Shown: positions 9,436-18,051 of the stretch, in pieces
How positions within the stretch are numbered: the first letter of the stretch is position 1
How the letters are laid out: every line of letters starts with the position of its first letter
From: Cnuibacter physcomitrellae
Lineage (GTDB): Bacteria; Actinomycetota; Actinomycetes; Actinomycetales; Microbacteriaceae
Direction of reading: 5' to 3'
Assembly (NCBI RefSeq): GCF_014640535.1
Contig: NZ_BMHD01000001.1
Span: forward strand, 124,001-188,000
DNA: 64,000 bases
Program-made: the position numbers and the translations under genes
Notes under the pieces: model-generated
Told to the model about the DNA's origin: nothing
The model's input: the letters and a program-made list of their open reading frames with translations, nothing else
Databases searched by the model: none

Positions 9436-9932
9436 ATGCTCTCCACCTCGGTCCTGCGCTCCCGATTCCTCGCCTCCTCCGCGCACAGCGCGCTCACCAT
9501 GCGTGCGGGGGAGCACGTCCTCCTCCTCGCGGCGGCGGCCGTCGCCCGGGCCTTCCTGCGGGCGCGGCTCGTACGCCACATCGCCCTGGGCGGCACGGCC
9601 GTCGTGGAGACCGATGCGCCGCACGCGTGGTTCGACCATGCGAGACTCTCGATCTCCGCTCGTCGAGCCTCGAGCCGCGAGCGCGTGACCGTGCTCGACC
9701 CGCAGGGGTCTGCTGAGCTCACCGTCGAGCTCGCCCCGGTCGAGGTGGTGCACGCCGATCCGGCGTGCACCGTCATCGTCCTCGTCGCCCCACCCCTGGC
9801 TGAGGTCCGGAGGCGCGGTTCCGCGTCGCTGACGGCGGAGTGCGAGTTCCTCTCGGCGCCCGCCGCGGCAGGGTGGTTCACCCCGCCGCGGTCGCCTCTG
9901 AGCGAGGCCTTGCGAGCGGCGGATCCGGTCCC
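9436..9932 (+). CDS. Possible hypothetical protein, 3' end undefined
   Basis: The about 600 bases between the FHA gene and the asparaginase gene contain one frame with coding-like third-position G/C (my rough count is near 88 percent), starting at ATG 9436. The product has an Ala/Leu-rich stretch (about residues 30-45) followed by a V/E-rich, beta-looking region. I do not recognise it. It has no natural stop before it enters the convergent asparaginase gene; formally it runs antisense to 10644, which is implausible. A TGA in the +1 frame at 9899-9901 would end a protein of about 155 residues if there were a frameshift nearby. No good ribosome binding site is visible. The end given here is the start of the opposing gene, not a stop codon. 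Confidence 0.3.
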
Positions 9933-10952
9933 TCAGACCGCGTCGGAGACGCGGATGGTGCCCACCGGGAGACCGCCGCCTGTGACGACGAGGTCGAGGC
10001 CGTCGCGCACGCGGGCCACCGCATCCGAGGCGACCGCACCACGACGCTCGAGCAGGGTCAACGCCACGAGCGAGGCGGCCCGGAGGCTGCCGTCGAGCAT
10101 CTTCACCGCCACCGCCGTGCCGTCCTCCGCCGCCATCACCATGACGCCTTCGGCGCCGAGCTTCGCCAGCACGCCGAGCTCGTCGATCACGACGGTGTTC
10201 GCGCGACCGTGTCCGTCGATGGCCCAGCCGTTCGCGAGGACGCTCGCCGTCAGGCGCGCGGCCGATCCCTCGCGGGCCGACCGCACGCGGCCGATCCCTC
10301 GCGCGAGGGCGGTCAGCGACATCGCGTGCACCGGAGCGCCGCAGCCGTCGATGCCGGTGTGCACGATCGGCTCGCCGGTGAAGTCGACGACGGTCTCGCG
10401 CACGCGCTCCTGGAGCGGGTGGTCGAGCTCGAGGTACGACCCGACGTCCCACCCCGAGTGCACGCACGCGAGCAGCATGGCCGCGTGCTTCCCCGAGCAG
10501 TTCATGAAGACGCGCCGAGGTCCGCCCTCGAGGGCAGCCGCCGATCGGGCGGCCGAGTCGCCGGGCCAGTCGGGCGGGCAGCCGAGGGCGTCCTCGTCGA
10601 GTCCGGCCAGCCGGAGGACCGACTCGACCACCTCGACGTGCTGAGGCGTCCCCGCGTGCGACGCGGTGGCGAGCACCGTCTGCACGGGATCGAGCTCGAT
10701 CCCGGTGTCGAGCGCGGCGATGGCCTGGAACGGCTTCATGCACGAACGGGGGTACACCGCGATGCCGGGGGAGCCGAGCTCGGTCAGCACGGACCCGTCG
10801 GGCGCGACGACCACGGCCGAGCCGGCGTGCCGCGACTCGATGAACCCGCTGCGCTCCAGCACGGCGAGCTCGACCGACTCCTCGACCGTCGCCGTGCCGA
10901 GGGCGCGGGGCGCTCCGCTGTCGACGACCGGGTCGGCGTGCCGGCCGGTCAT
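9933..10952 (-). CDS. L-asparaginase, type II-like (Asparaginase_II family)
   Basis: A 339-residue asparaginase of the PF06089-type family, which hydrolyses L-asparagine to aspartate and ammonia and is unrelated to the E. coli AnsA/AnsB fold. Signature segments are PRSCMKPFQA, GCPPDWPGD, NCSGKHAAML and GIDGCGAPVHAMSL. It is the second gene of a minus-strand pair: its ATG overlaps the stop of the upstream GABA aminotransferase gene, so the two are translationally coupled. A joint role in amino-acid nitrogen catabolism fits both products. Confidence 0.9.
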   Translation of the reverse strand: MTGRHADPVVDSGAPRALGTATVEESVELAVLERSGFIESRHAGSAVVVAPDGSVLTELGSPGIAVYPRSCMKPFQAIAALDTGIELDPVQTVLATASHAGTPQHVEVVESVLRLAGLDEDALGCPPDWPGDSAARSAAALEGGPRRVFMNCSGKHAAMLLACVHSGWDVGSYLELDHPLQERVRETVVDFTGEPIVHTGIDGCGAPVHAMSLTALARGIGRVRSAREGSAARLTASVLANGWAIDGHGRANTVVIDELGVLAKLGAEGVMVMAAEDGTAVAVKMLDGSLRAASLVALTLLERRGAVASDAVARVRDGLDLVVTGGGLPVGTIRVSDAV

Positions 10953-12313
10953 GCGCGGTCCAGGGCGGCGAACCCCTCCTCGAGGACGTCCAGGGCGTCG
11001 TTCAGCAGTGCGTCGGTCGCCGCGAGCGAAGGGAGGAATCGGAGGACGTTGCCGTAGGTGCCCGCGTTGAGGATGAGCACACCGTGAGCGGCGGCGTGCG
11101 CGACCAGCGCGTTCACCGCATCCGGGTTCGGCTCTCGTGTCGTCTCGGACGTGCCCGGCTTCACCAGCTCGATCGCGACCATCGCTCCGATGCCGCGGAT
11201 GTCGCCGATGATCTCGTGGCGCTCCTGCAGGGCGCCCAGCCGGCTCTTCAGCACACGCTCGATGCGGTCGGCCTCGGCGAGGAGGTTCCCCGCGTCGATC
11301 TGCTCGAACACGGCGATGGCCGCCGCGGCGGCGACCGGGTTGCCGCCGAAGGTGCCACCCAGTCCGCCGGGCTGCGCCGAGTCCATGATCTCGGCCCGAC
11401 CGGTCACGCCCGCGAGGGGGAGGCCTCCGGCGATGCCCTTCGCCGACAGCACCATGTCGGGCACGAGCCCGAAGTGCTCGCTGGCGAACCACCGGCCGGT
11501 CCGCGCCATGCCGCTCTGGATCTCGTCGGCGATGAACACGATGCCGTTCTCGGTGCACCATTCCTGGAGCGCCGGCAGGTAGCCCTCCGCGGGGACGACG
11601 AAGCCGCCCTCGCCCTGGATGGGCTCCACGACGAGGCAGGCCAGGTCGGCGGCGCCGACCGTCTTCTCGAGGTAGCCGATCGTGCGGGCCGCGGCCTCGG
11701 CGCCGGAGAGCCCGTCGTGGTACGGGTAGGAGTTCGGGGCGCGGTGGACGCTGCCCCCGAGCGGACCGAACCCGGCGCCGTAGGGCATGGCCTTGTAGTT
11801 CATCGCCATCGTGAGGTTGGTGCGTCCGTGGTAGGCGTGGTCGAGCACGGCCACCCCGCTGCGGCCGGTATGCTTGCGGGCGATCTTGACCCCGTTCTCC
11901 ACGGCCTCAGCCCCCGAGTTGACGAGGACGGTGCGCTTGGCGAAGTCGCCGGGCGTCTTCTCGGCGAGGAGCTCGGCGACCCGCACGTACTCCTCGTACG
12001 GGGTGACGGTGAAGAGGGTGTGGATGACGTCCTGCAGCTGAGCCGCGGCGGCCGCCACGACGTGCTCCTCCGCGTGACCGACGGTGGTGACGCCGATGCC
12101 GGCGCCGAGGTCGATGAACTGGTTGCCGTCGACGTCGACCAGGATCGCTCCGGCCGCCTTCGCCACGTAGATCGGCAGCGCGGCACCCACGCCCGGGGGC
12201 ACGACGGCCAGACGTCGGGCGTGAAGCTCCTGCGACCGGGGGCCGGGCACGGCCGTGACGATCTTCCGCTCCTGCGTGACCGCGGCGACGGGGGCTTCGA
12301 TGGTGTCTGTCAT
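10949..12313 (-). CDS. gabT: 4-aminobutyrate aminotransferase
   Basis: A 454-residue class III PLP-dependent aminotransferase. NSGAEAVENGVKIAR binds cofactor phosphate, FIADEIQSGMARTG contains the conserved aspartate, and LSAKGIAGGLP carries the Schiff-base lysine. The overall sequence is of the GabT type, transferring the amino group of GABA (or a similar omega-amine) to 2-oxoglutarate. The ATG at 12313 has no ribosome binding site but sits 8 bases after a TACGAT -10 box, suggesting a leaderless mRNA divergent from the OsmC gene. Frames extending upstream of this start are shadows. Exact amine specificity cannot be read from sequence alone. Confidence 0.92.
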   Translation of the reverse strand: MTDTIEAPVAAVTQERKIVTAVPGPRSQELHARRLAVVPPGVGAALPIYVAKAAGAILVDVDGNQFIDLGAGIGVTTVGHAEEHVVAAAAAQLQDVIHTLFTVTPYEEYVRVAELLAEKTPGDFAKRTVLVNSGAEAVENGVKIARKHTGRSGVAVLDHAYHGRTNLTMAMNYKAMPYGAGFGPLGGSVHRAPNSYPYHDGLSGAEAAARTIGYLEKTVGAADLACLVVEPIQGEGGFVVPAEGYLPALQEWCTENGIVFIADEIQSGMARTGRWFASEHFGLVPDMVLSAKGIAGGLPLAGVTGRAEIMDSAQPGGLGGTFGGNPVAAAAAIAVFEQIDAGNLLAEADRIERVLKSRLGALQERHEIIGDIRGIGAMVAIELVKPGTSETTREPNPDAVNALVAHAAAHGVLILNAGTYGNVLRFLPSLAATDALLNDALDVLEEGFAALDRA

Positions 12314-12321
12314 GAGGATCG

Positions 12322-12327
12322 ATCGTA
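12322..12327 (-). promoter_or_regulatory. -10 box for leaderless gabT
   Basis: TACGAT on the minus strand, 8 bases before the gabT ATG. Together with the plus-strand box at 12353 it forms a compact divergent promoter region of about 50 bp. Confidence 0.5.
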
Positions 12328-12352
12328 GTCGGGCGCCCTCCGCACCGCGGGT

Positions 12353-12358
12353 TAGTCT
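12353..12358 (+). promoter_or_regulatory. -10 box for leaderless osmC
   Basis: TAGTCT lies 6 bases before the GTG of the OsmC gene, so the transcript probably starts at or next to the start codon. No Shine-Dalgarno sequence is present. Confidence 0.55.
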
Positions 12359-12364
12359 GAGCGC

Positions 12365-12832
12365 GTGAACCGTGAACATCACTACAGCGTCGATGCGGAA
12401 TGGCTTGGCAATAGGGGAACGGGCACATCCGCGTACCGCGAGTACGGACGCAGCAGCGTCGTCCGCGCCGAGGCCAAGCATCCGATCGAGGCCTCGGCCG
12501 ACCGTATCTTCCACGGCGACGCGGATCGCTGGAATCCCGAGGAGCTCCTCCTCGCCGCGCTCGCCGAGTGCCACATGCTCTCGTTCCTGCACGTCGCGGT
12601 CCTCCACGGCGTCGTGGTCACGGGGTACACCGATCACGCGGAGGGCGTGATGGTCCAGGAGGGCGAGGGCGGCCGGTTCGTCTCGGCCACCCTGCATCCC
12701 GTGGTGGAGGTCTCCTCCGAGGTCACCGACGAGGAGATGGAGCGCCTGCACCACGAGGCCGCGGAGAAGTGCTTCATCGCGAACTCGATGAACTTCCCCG
12801 TCGAGCACGAGCCGTCCCTGGTCCGGCGCTGA
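12365..12832 (+). CDS. OsmC-family peroxiredoxin
   Basis: A 155-residue OsmC/Ohr-superfamily protein. The two redox cysteines are in AECHMLSFL (about residue 68) and EKCFIANSMNFPV (about residue 138), as expected for thiol-dependent peroxide reduction. The start is GTG, apparently leaderless. It is divergent from gabT and 28 bases upstream of the MFS exporter gene. Substrate (organic hydroperoxide or another oxidant) is not resolvable. Confidence 0.9.
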   Translation: MNREHHYSVDAEWLGNRGTGTSAYREYGRSSVVRAEAKHPIEASADRIFHGDADRWNPEELLLAALAECHMLSFLHVAVLHGVVVTGYTDHAEGVMVQEGEGGRFVSATLHPVVEVSSEVTDEEMERLHHEAAEKCFIANSMNFPVEHEPSLVRR

Positions 12833-12860
12833 CCGCCCGGGGCGACGAGGAGCAGAGCGC

Positions 12861-14234
12861 ATGAGCACGCCCACAGCAGCCCAGCGGAGGTTCGTCCTCG
12901 TCGTCGCGATCCTGGCGTCGTTCGTCTCCTTCCTCGACGGGACGGTCGTCAACGTCGCCCTGCCCGCCATCGACCGCGAGCTCGGGGGAGGCCTCGCGGC
13001 GCAGCAGTGGGTGGTCGACGCCTACCTCCTCACGCTCGGCGCCGTGATCCTCCTCGCGGGCAGCCTCTCCGACGTGTTCGGGCGCCGCAAGGTGCTCGCC
13101 GCGGGCCTGATCGGGTTCGGCGTCACCTCGGTGGTGTGCGCGCTCGCGCCGACGATCGAGGTGCTGATCGTGGCGCGCGGACTCCAGGGGATCGCGGGCG
13201 CGCTGCTCGTGCCGAGCTCTCTGGCCATCATCATCGCCACCTTCGAGGGGCCGGCCGAGTCGCGGGCGATCGGCACCTGGACCGCCTGGACGAGCACCGC
13301 GAACCTCGCCGGTCCCGTGCTCGGCGGCGTCCTCGTCGATCTCCTCTCCTGGCGGCTGGTGTTCGCGATCAACATCCTCCCCATCGCCCTCACCCTCATC
13401 CTGCTGCACCGGCTCCCCGCCGACCGGCCGCGCGAGGCGGGCAGCCGCGTCGACGTGACGGGTGCCGTCCTCGGCGTCGTCGGACTGGGTCTGCCCGTGT
13501 TCGCCCTCATCGAGCAGTCGCGATTCGGATGGGGGTCACCCGTCGTCTGGCTGCCTCTCGTCGTGGGGCTGGCGGCGTTCGCCGCGTTCCTCGTGTGGGA
13601 GTCGCGGGCGAAGGCGCCGATGCTCCCTCTCGACCTCTTCCGCGCGCGCAACTTCTCGGCGGGCAACCTCGCGACGTTCTTCATCTACGGCGCCCTGTCG
13701 CTCGGCTTCTTCGTGGTCGCCGTCTTCCTCCAGCAGGTGGCCGGTTACAGCGCGACGTTCGCGGGGCTGGCGGCCATCCCGTCGACCGTGCTGCTGATCG
13801 CGCTCTCGACGCTGTTCGGGACGCTGTCCGGTCGCCTCGGCCCTCGGCTCTTCATGACCGTCGGACCGCTCATCGCCGGGGTCGGTTACCTGCTGATGCT
13901 CCGGGTCGACGCCTCCGCCGACTACCTCACGCAGGTGCTCCCCGCCATCGCCGTCACCGGTCTCGGCATGGCGATCACGGTGGCGCCGCTGACCTCCGCC
14001 ATCCTCGGTGCGGTGCACTCGGGCCGATCGGGCATCGCCTCGGCGGTGAACAACGCGGTGTCCCGCGTGGCGGGGCTCATCGCTATCGCGTTGACCAGCC
14101 TCATCGTCGGTTCGCAGCTCGACCTCGACGGCTTCCACCGCGTCGCGATCGTCACCGCGGCCCTGTTCGCCGCGGGCGGGGTGATCTCGCTGGTCGGGAT
14201 CCGGAACCCCCGTTCCCAGGCGGCGGCCAGCTGA
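12861..14234 (+). CDS. MFS drug exporter, DHA2 (EmrB/QacA) type
   Basis: A 457-residue major facilitator with the DHA2 hallmarks: SFLDGTVVNVALPAID in helix 1, QQWVVDAYLLTLGA in helix 2, the loop motif LSDVFGRRKVL and a helix-5 region containing LAGPVLGG. About 14 hydrophobic segments are visible. The start is supported by GAGGAG about 11 bases upstream of the ATG. It probably exports a toxic compound by proton antiport; the substrate is unknown. Confidence 0.9.
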   Translation: MSTPTAAQRRFVLVVAILASFVSFLDGTVVNVALPAIDRELGGGLAAQQWVVDAYLLTLGAVILLAGSLSDVFGRRKVLAAGLIGFGVTSVVCALAPTIEVLIVARGLQGIAGALLVPSSLAIIIATFEGPAESRAIGTWTAWTSTANLAGPVLGGVLVDLLSWRLVFAINILPIALTLILLHRLPADRPREAGSRVDVTGAVLGVVGLGLPVFALIEQSRFGWGSPVVWLPLVVGLAAFAAFLVWESRAKAPMLPLDLFRARNFSAGNLATFFIYGALSLGFFVVAVFLQQVAGYSATFAGLAAIPSTVLLIALSTLFGTLSGRLGPRLFMTVGPLIAGVGYLLMLRVDASADYLTQVLPAIAVTGLGMAITVAPLTSAILGAVHSGRSGIASAVNNAVSRVAGLIAIALTSLIVGSQLDLDGFHRVAIVTAALFAAGGVISLVGIRNPRSQAAAS

Positions 14235-14317
14235 CGGCAAGGCGCAGCGGCGAGACTGTCGCGGCGGCGGATCACGTAGTCTGTCGCAGACCCCCTCCCC
14301 AGACGACCAGAGGACTC

Positions 14318-15322
14318 ATGCGCCGCCTTCCCGTGACACTGACCGCCACTCTCGCCACGGCGGCCGCGGCCGCCCTGCTCCTGGCGGGATGCTCGTCCAG
14401 CCCCGATCCGTCCGACTCCTCCGCGACCGCCGCCGCGCCGACGCCGGGCGCCGCGAGCTGCGCCGACTCGGGCAGCGCGTCCAACTCGGTCACCGTCACC
14501 GGCGACTTCGGCGCGGCACCGACGACCGCGTTCACCGGCCCGTACACGATCGACACCACCGAGCGCACGATCGTCACCCAGGGCGACGGCGACGAGCTGG
14601 CCGCGGGCGACATGGCCACCGTCGACTTCACGATCTACAACGGCAGCACCGGTGACAAGGTGTTCTCCACCTTCGACCAGGGCGCCACCCCGCTCCAGCT
14701 GACCGTCGACGAGTCCCAGTTCATCGTCGGAGTGGTGCGCGCGGTCAACTGCGCGCCCGTGGGCTCCCGTGTCGCCGCGGTCATCCCGCCGGCGGACGGC
14801 TTCGGCACGAACGGCAACAGCTCCCTGGGGATCGGCGCCACCGACTCCATGGTCATGGTGGCCGACATCGAGCAGCTCGTCCCGTCGCGCGCCGACGGCG
14901 CCGACCAGCCCGCTCAGGACGGATTCCCCACCGTCACCCTCGACGACTCCGGACAGCCGACGGTCTCCATCCCGCAGGCCGACGCTCCCGCCGATCTCCA
15001 GCTCGAGGTGCTGAAGAAGGGCGACGGCAAGACGGTCGCCGACGGCGACACCGTGACGGTCCAGTACCAGGGCACCATCTGGCGCACCGGCGAGGTGTTC
15101 GACCAGAGCTGGGGCCGCGGGCCCACCTCGTTCCAGACCTCCGGCGTCGTCCCGGGCTTCAAGCAGGCGCTCGTCGGCCAGACCGTCGGCTCGCAGGTGC
15201 TCGTCGTGATCCCGCCGGCCCTCGGATACGGCGACCAGGGCAACTCCGCCGCGGGCATCCAGGGCACCGACACGCTCGTCTTCGTCGTCGACATCCTCGC
15301 CGCCGACACCCCCCGCACCTAG
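14318..15322 (+). CDS. FKBP-type peptidyl-prolyl isomerase lipoprotein
   Basis: A 334-residue lipoprotein: the signal peptide ends in the lipobox LLLAGC (Cys at about residue 25), so it should be lipid-anchored outside the membrane. Two FKBP-like regions follow. The first (about 85-190) is divergent; the second (about 225-330) has a standard FKBP core (VTVQYQGTIW, GEVFDQSWGRG, VVPGFKQAL, IPPALGYGDQG). The role is proline isomerisation during folding of exported proteins. Start ATG 14318 has AGAGGA just upstream; a TAGTCT -10 box at about 14278 gives a short leader. Confidence 0.92.
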   Translation: MRRLPVTLTATLATAAAAALLLAGCSSSPDPSDSSATAAAPTPGAASCADSGSASNSVTVTGDFGAAPTTAFTGPYTIDTTERTIVTQGDGDELAAGDMATVDFTIYNGSTGDKVFSTFDQGATPLQLTVDESQFIVGVVRAVNCAPVGSRVAAVIPPADGFGTNGNSSLGIGATDSMVMVADIEQLVPSRADGADQPAQDGFPTVTLDDSGQPTVSIPQADAPADLQLEVLKKGDGKTVADGDTVTVQYQGTIWRTGEVFDQSWGRGPTSFQTSGVVPGFKQALVGQTVGSQVLVVIPPALGYGDQGNSAAGIQGTDTLVFVVDILAADTPRT

Positions 15323-15331
15323 TCCGCCCTT

Positions 15332-15407
15332 CCCCGGTCTCGCCAAGCTGGTGGCCTTTCGCCACGCTCATGCCTGTGGCGAAAAGGCGCCAGCATGGCG
15401 AAACGGG
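15332..15407. repeat. Dispersed TTTCGCCAC palindrome, copy A
   Basis: Imperfect inverted repeat with arms 15332-15365 and 15376-15407 and loop GCTCATGCCT. The inner arm ends are TTTCGCCAC/GTGGCGAAA. It fills the gap between the FKBP stop and dxr, and its right arm ends just before the dxr ribosome binding site. It is the same family as the copies at 43897, 53961 and 58945. Confidence 0.85.
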
Positions 15408-15421
15408 AGAGGATGGTCCGC

Positions 15422-16510
15422 ATGCAGAGGGTTGTGATTCTCGGGTCCACGGGGTCGATCGGGACGCAGGCGCTCGACGTCATCCGGGCGAACCCGGAGC
15501 GGTTCGAGGTCGTCGGGCTCGCCGCGGGGCGCAACCGCGAGCTGCTTGACGAACAGGCTGCGGAGTTCTCGGTCGACGAGACCGCTCTCGGCGCCGACGA
15601 CGCGGAACGGCTCGTGCGGTCGGTCGAGGCCGACGTCGTGCTCAACGGCATCACCGGCTCGATCGGCCTCGGTCCCACCCTCGCGACGCTCGAGGTGGGC
15701 GCGACCCTCGCGCTGGCGAACAAGGAGAGCCTCATCGTCGGCGGCGACCTCGTGACGCGTCTGGCGCGTCCCGGCCAGATCGTGCCCGTCGACTCCGAGC
15801 ACTCGGCGATCGCGCAGGCCCTCCGCTCCGGCACGCACGGCGAGGTGTCCCGGCTCGTGCTCACCGCGTCCGGCGGCCCCTTCCGCGGCCGCAGCCGTGA
15901 GTCGCTCCGCGACGTCACCCCGGCGCAGGCGCTCGCGCATCCGACCTGGGACATGGGTCTCGTCGTCACCACCAACTCCGCGACCCTCGTCAACAAGGGC
16001 CTCGAGGTGATCGAGGCGCACCTGCTCTTCGACGTGCCGTACGCCGACATCGCCGTCACCGTGCATCCGCAGTCGATCGTGCACTCGATGGTGGAGTTCA
16101 CCGACGGCTCGACCATCGCGCAGGCCTCGCCGCCCGACATGCGGCTTCCCATCTCGCTCGGCCTCGACTGGCCGCACCGCGTGCCCGGCGTGGGCACGCC
16201 CCTGGACTGGACCACCTCCCAGAGCTGGACGTTCGAGCCGCTCGACGACGAGGCGTTCCCCTCGGTCGCGCTGGCGAAGGAGGTCGGACGCGCGGGCGGC
16301 GGCTTCCCCGCCGTCTTCAACGCGGCGAACGAGCAGGCGGTGCGGGCCTTCCACGACGAGCGGATCGGGTTCCTCGACATCCTCGACACCGTGCGGCGTG
16401 TGGTCGACGAGCACAGCGAGGACGGCGGGGAGATCACCCGCGAGTCGCTCCTGGCCACCGAGACCTGGGCGCGCCGGGAGGCGGACCGCCTCATCGACTC
16501 GGCCGACTAG
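15422..16510 (+). CDS. dxr: 1-deoxy-D-xylulose 5-phosphate reductoisomerase
   Basis: A 362-residue DXR (IspC), second enzyme of the MEP isoprenoid pathway; it converts DXP to MEP with NADPH and a divalent metal. The NADPH-binding start is [18 protein letters not shown]; the metal/substrate residues lie in PVDSEHSAI and LTASGGPF, and [23 protein letters not shown] and [12 protein letters not shown] are present. I prefer ATG 15422 because GGGAGAGG lies 9 bases upstream; the ATG at 15413 directly abuts that sequence. The pathway partner ispG lies 4 kb downstream. Confidence 0.96.
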   Translation: MQRVVILGSTGSIGTQALDVIRANPERFEVVGLAAGRNRELLDEQAAEFSVDETALGADDAERLVRSVEADVVLNGITGSIGLGPTLATLEVGATLALANKESLIVGGDLVTRLARPGQIVPVDSEHSAIAQALRSGTHGEVSRLVLTASGGPFRGRSRESLRDVTPAQALAHPTWDMGLVVTTNSATLVNKGLEVIEAHLLFDVPYADIAVTVHPQSIVHSMVEFTDGSTIAQASPPDMRLPISLGLDWPHRVPGVGTPLDWTTSQSWTFEPLDDEAFPSVALAKEVGRAGGGFPAVFNAANEQAVRAFHDERIGFLDILDTVRRVVDEHSEDGGEITRESLLATETWARREADRLIDSAD

Positions 16511-16598
16511 GGAGCGAATCCTCGAGGGAGCCTCGGTCTCCTAGGGCGTCCTTGGCCGGTGTCCAGCCGCCGGTCAGCGTGGTGACGGGGGCGGACTG

Positions 16599-16604
16599 TA
16601 TCGT
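16599..16604 (+). promoter_or_regulatory. -10 box for leaderless rseP
   Basis: TATCGT, six bases before the GTG start at 16611. There is no ribosome binding site, so a leaderless transcript is likely. Confidence 0.5.
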
Positions 16605-16610
16605 CCTCGT

Positions 16611-17936
16611 GTGGAAACCGTCCTCCAGTTCGTGCTCGGCGTCGCGATCATCGCCGTCGGCGTCGCCCTGTCGATCGGTCTCCACGAGGTGGGCCACCTC
16701 GTGCCGGCGAAGCTGTTCGGCATCAAGGTCACGCAGTACATGGTCGGCTTCGGGCCGACGATCTTCTCGCGCCGCAGGGGCGAGACGGAGTACGGCTTCA
16801 AGGCCGTCCCCCTCGGCGGCTACGTCGCCATGGTGGGCATGTTCCCGCCCCGGAAGGGCGGCGCGGCCACCGCCCAGAGCACCGGCTTCTTCCAGTCGAT
16901 GATCCAGGATGCGCGTCAGCAGTCGGCGGAGTCGGTGGGCGACGACCTCGACCGCGCCTTCTACCGCAAGCCCGTCTGGCAGCGCATCATCGTCATGCTC
17001 GGCGGCCCCTTCATGAACTTCGTGCTCGCCATCGTCTTCTTCGCGATCACGGTGTGCGTGTTCGGCACCGTCCAGTCCTCGACCACGATCGGCAGCGTCA
17101 ACACCTGCGTGCTGCCTGCCACGAGCGAGCGCCAGACCTGTGAGGACGGCGACACCCCGGCACCCGGCGCCGCCGCCGGCATCAAGCCCGGCGACCGCCT
17201 CCTCAGCGTCGCGGGTACCCCCATCGACAGCTGGGCCCAGTCGACCTCGATCATCCAGCGCTCGGCGGGCGACACCGTCCCCGTCGTCGTCGAGCGCGAC
17301 GGACAGCAGGTCACCCTCTCCGTCACGCCGCTCCTCACCGAGCGCTACGTCACGAACGACGACGGCACCATCGCCAAGGGCTCCGACGGCCAACCGCTGA
17401 CGCAGGAGGTGGGCTTCGTCGGCATCGGTCCCGCCAGCCAGCTCGTGCAGCAGCCCATCACCGCCGTGTTCCCACTCATGGGGCAGACCATCGGCAACAC
17501 GGTCAACCTCGTGCTCAACCTCCCGCAGCGCCTGGTCGACGTGGCCAACGCCGCCTTCGGATCGGGTGAGCGCGATCCCAACGGACCCATCAGCGTGGTC
17601 GGCGTCGGCCGCGTGGCGGGCGAGATCGCCACGATCGACGAGATCCCGCTCGCGAGCAAGGCGGCGACCTTCTTCGGCATGCTCGGCTCGCTCAACATCG
17701 CGCTGGGCGTGATCAACCTCGTGCCTCTCACGCCGCTCGACGGCGGACACGTCGCGGCCGCGATCTGGGAGGCCATCAAGCGGGGCTTCGCCAAGCTGCG
17801 CCGGAAGCCGGACCCAGGCCCCGTCGACGCGGCGAAGCTCATGCCGCTCACGTTCGCCGTCGTCATCGTGTTCGTCGGCATGTCGGCCCTGCTCATCTAC
17901 GCCGACATCGTGAAGCCCATCAACATCCTCGGCTGA
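16611..17936 (+). CDS. rseP: Site-2 zinc metalloprotease (RseP/Rip1 family)
   Basis: A 441-residue intramembrane protease of family M50. The zinc site HEVGH is in the first helix (about residue 25), the third metal ligand lies in NLVPLTPLDGGH (about residue 375), and a PDZ domain lies between (about 180-260, with PAPGAAAGIKPGDRLLSVAG). Such enzymes cleave membrane-bound anti-sigma factors and other single-pass substrates. The dxr-site-2-protease-ispG order is conserved in actinobacteria (Mycobacterium dxr-rip1-gcpE); here a two-component system separates it from ispG. The start GTG appears leaderless. Confidence 0.93.
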   Translation: METVLQFVLGVAIIAVGVALSIGLHEVGHLVPAKLFGIKVTQYMVGFGPTIFSRRRGETEYGFKAVPLGGYVAMVGMFPPRKGGAATAQSTGFFQSMIQDARQQSAESVGDDLDRAFYRKPVWQRIIVMLGGPFMNFVLAIVFFAITVCVFGTVQSSTTIGSVNTCVLPATSERQTCEDGDTPAPGAAAGIKPGDRLLSVAGTPIDSWAQSTSIIQRSAGDTVPVVVERDGQQVTLSVTPLLTERYVTNDDGTIAKGSDGQPLTQEVGFVGIGPASQLVQQPITAVFPLMGQTIGNTVNLVLNLPQRLVDVANAAFGSGERDPNGPISVVGVGRVAGEIATIDEIPLASKAATFFGMLGSLNIALGVINLVPLTPLDGGHVAAAIWEAIKRGFAKLRRKPDPGPVDAAKLMPLTFAVVIVFVGMSALLIYADIVKPINILG

Positions 17937-17973
17937 CGCGCTCACCCGGCGCATCCCGCCGAGTCACTCGGCC

Positions 17974-17997
17974 GGCGTACTCCCCGGGGAGTACGCC
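17974..17997. promoter_or_regulatory. 24-bp perfect palindrome upstream of the histidine kinase gene
   Basis: A perfect palindrome with half-site GGCGTACTCCCC, centred about 66 bases before the likely transcription start at 18052. It could be the operator for the adjacent NarL-type response regulator, or a symmetric terminator for rseP. Position and perfect symmetry favour an operator. Confidence 0.5.
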
Positions 17998-18039
17998 CGA
18001 GACCCCCTCCCGGGCGACGACCGCACGGTGACGCGTCGC

Positions 18040-18045
18040 TACGAT
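18040..18045 (+). promoter_or_regulatory. -10 box for leaderless histidine kinase gene
   Basis: TACGAT, six bases before ATG 18052; this decides the start over the upstream GTG at 18028. Confidence 0.5.
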
Positions 18046-18051
18046 CGGCAC

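Noticed and set aside
10949-12970. 673-residue version of the GABA aminotransferase
   Set aside because: The extra N-terminal part is antisense to the OsmC gene; the standard start is ATG 12313.
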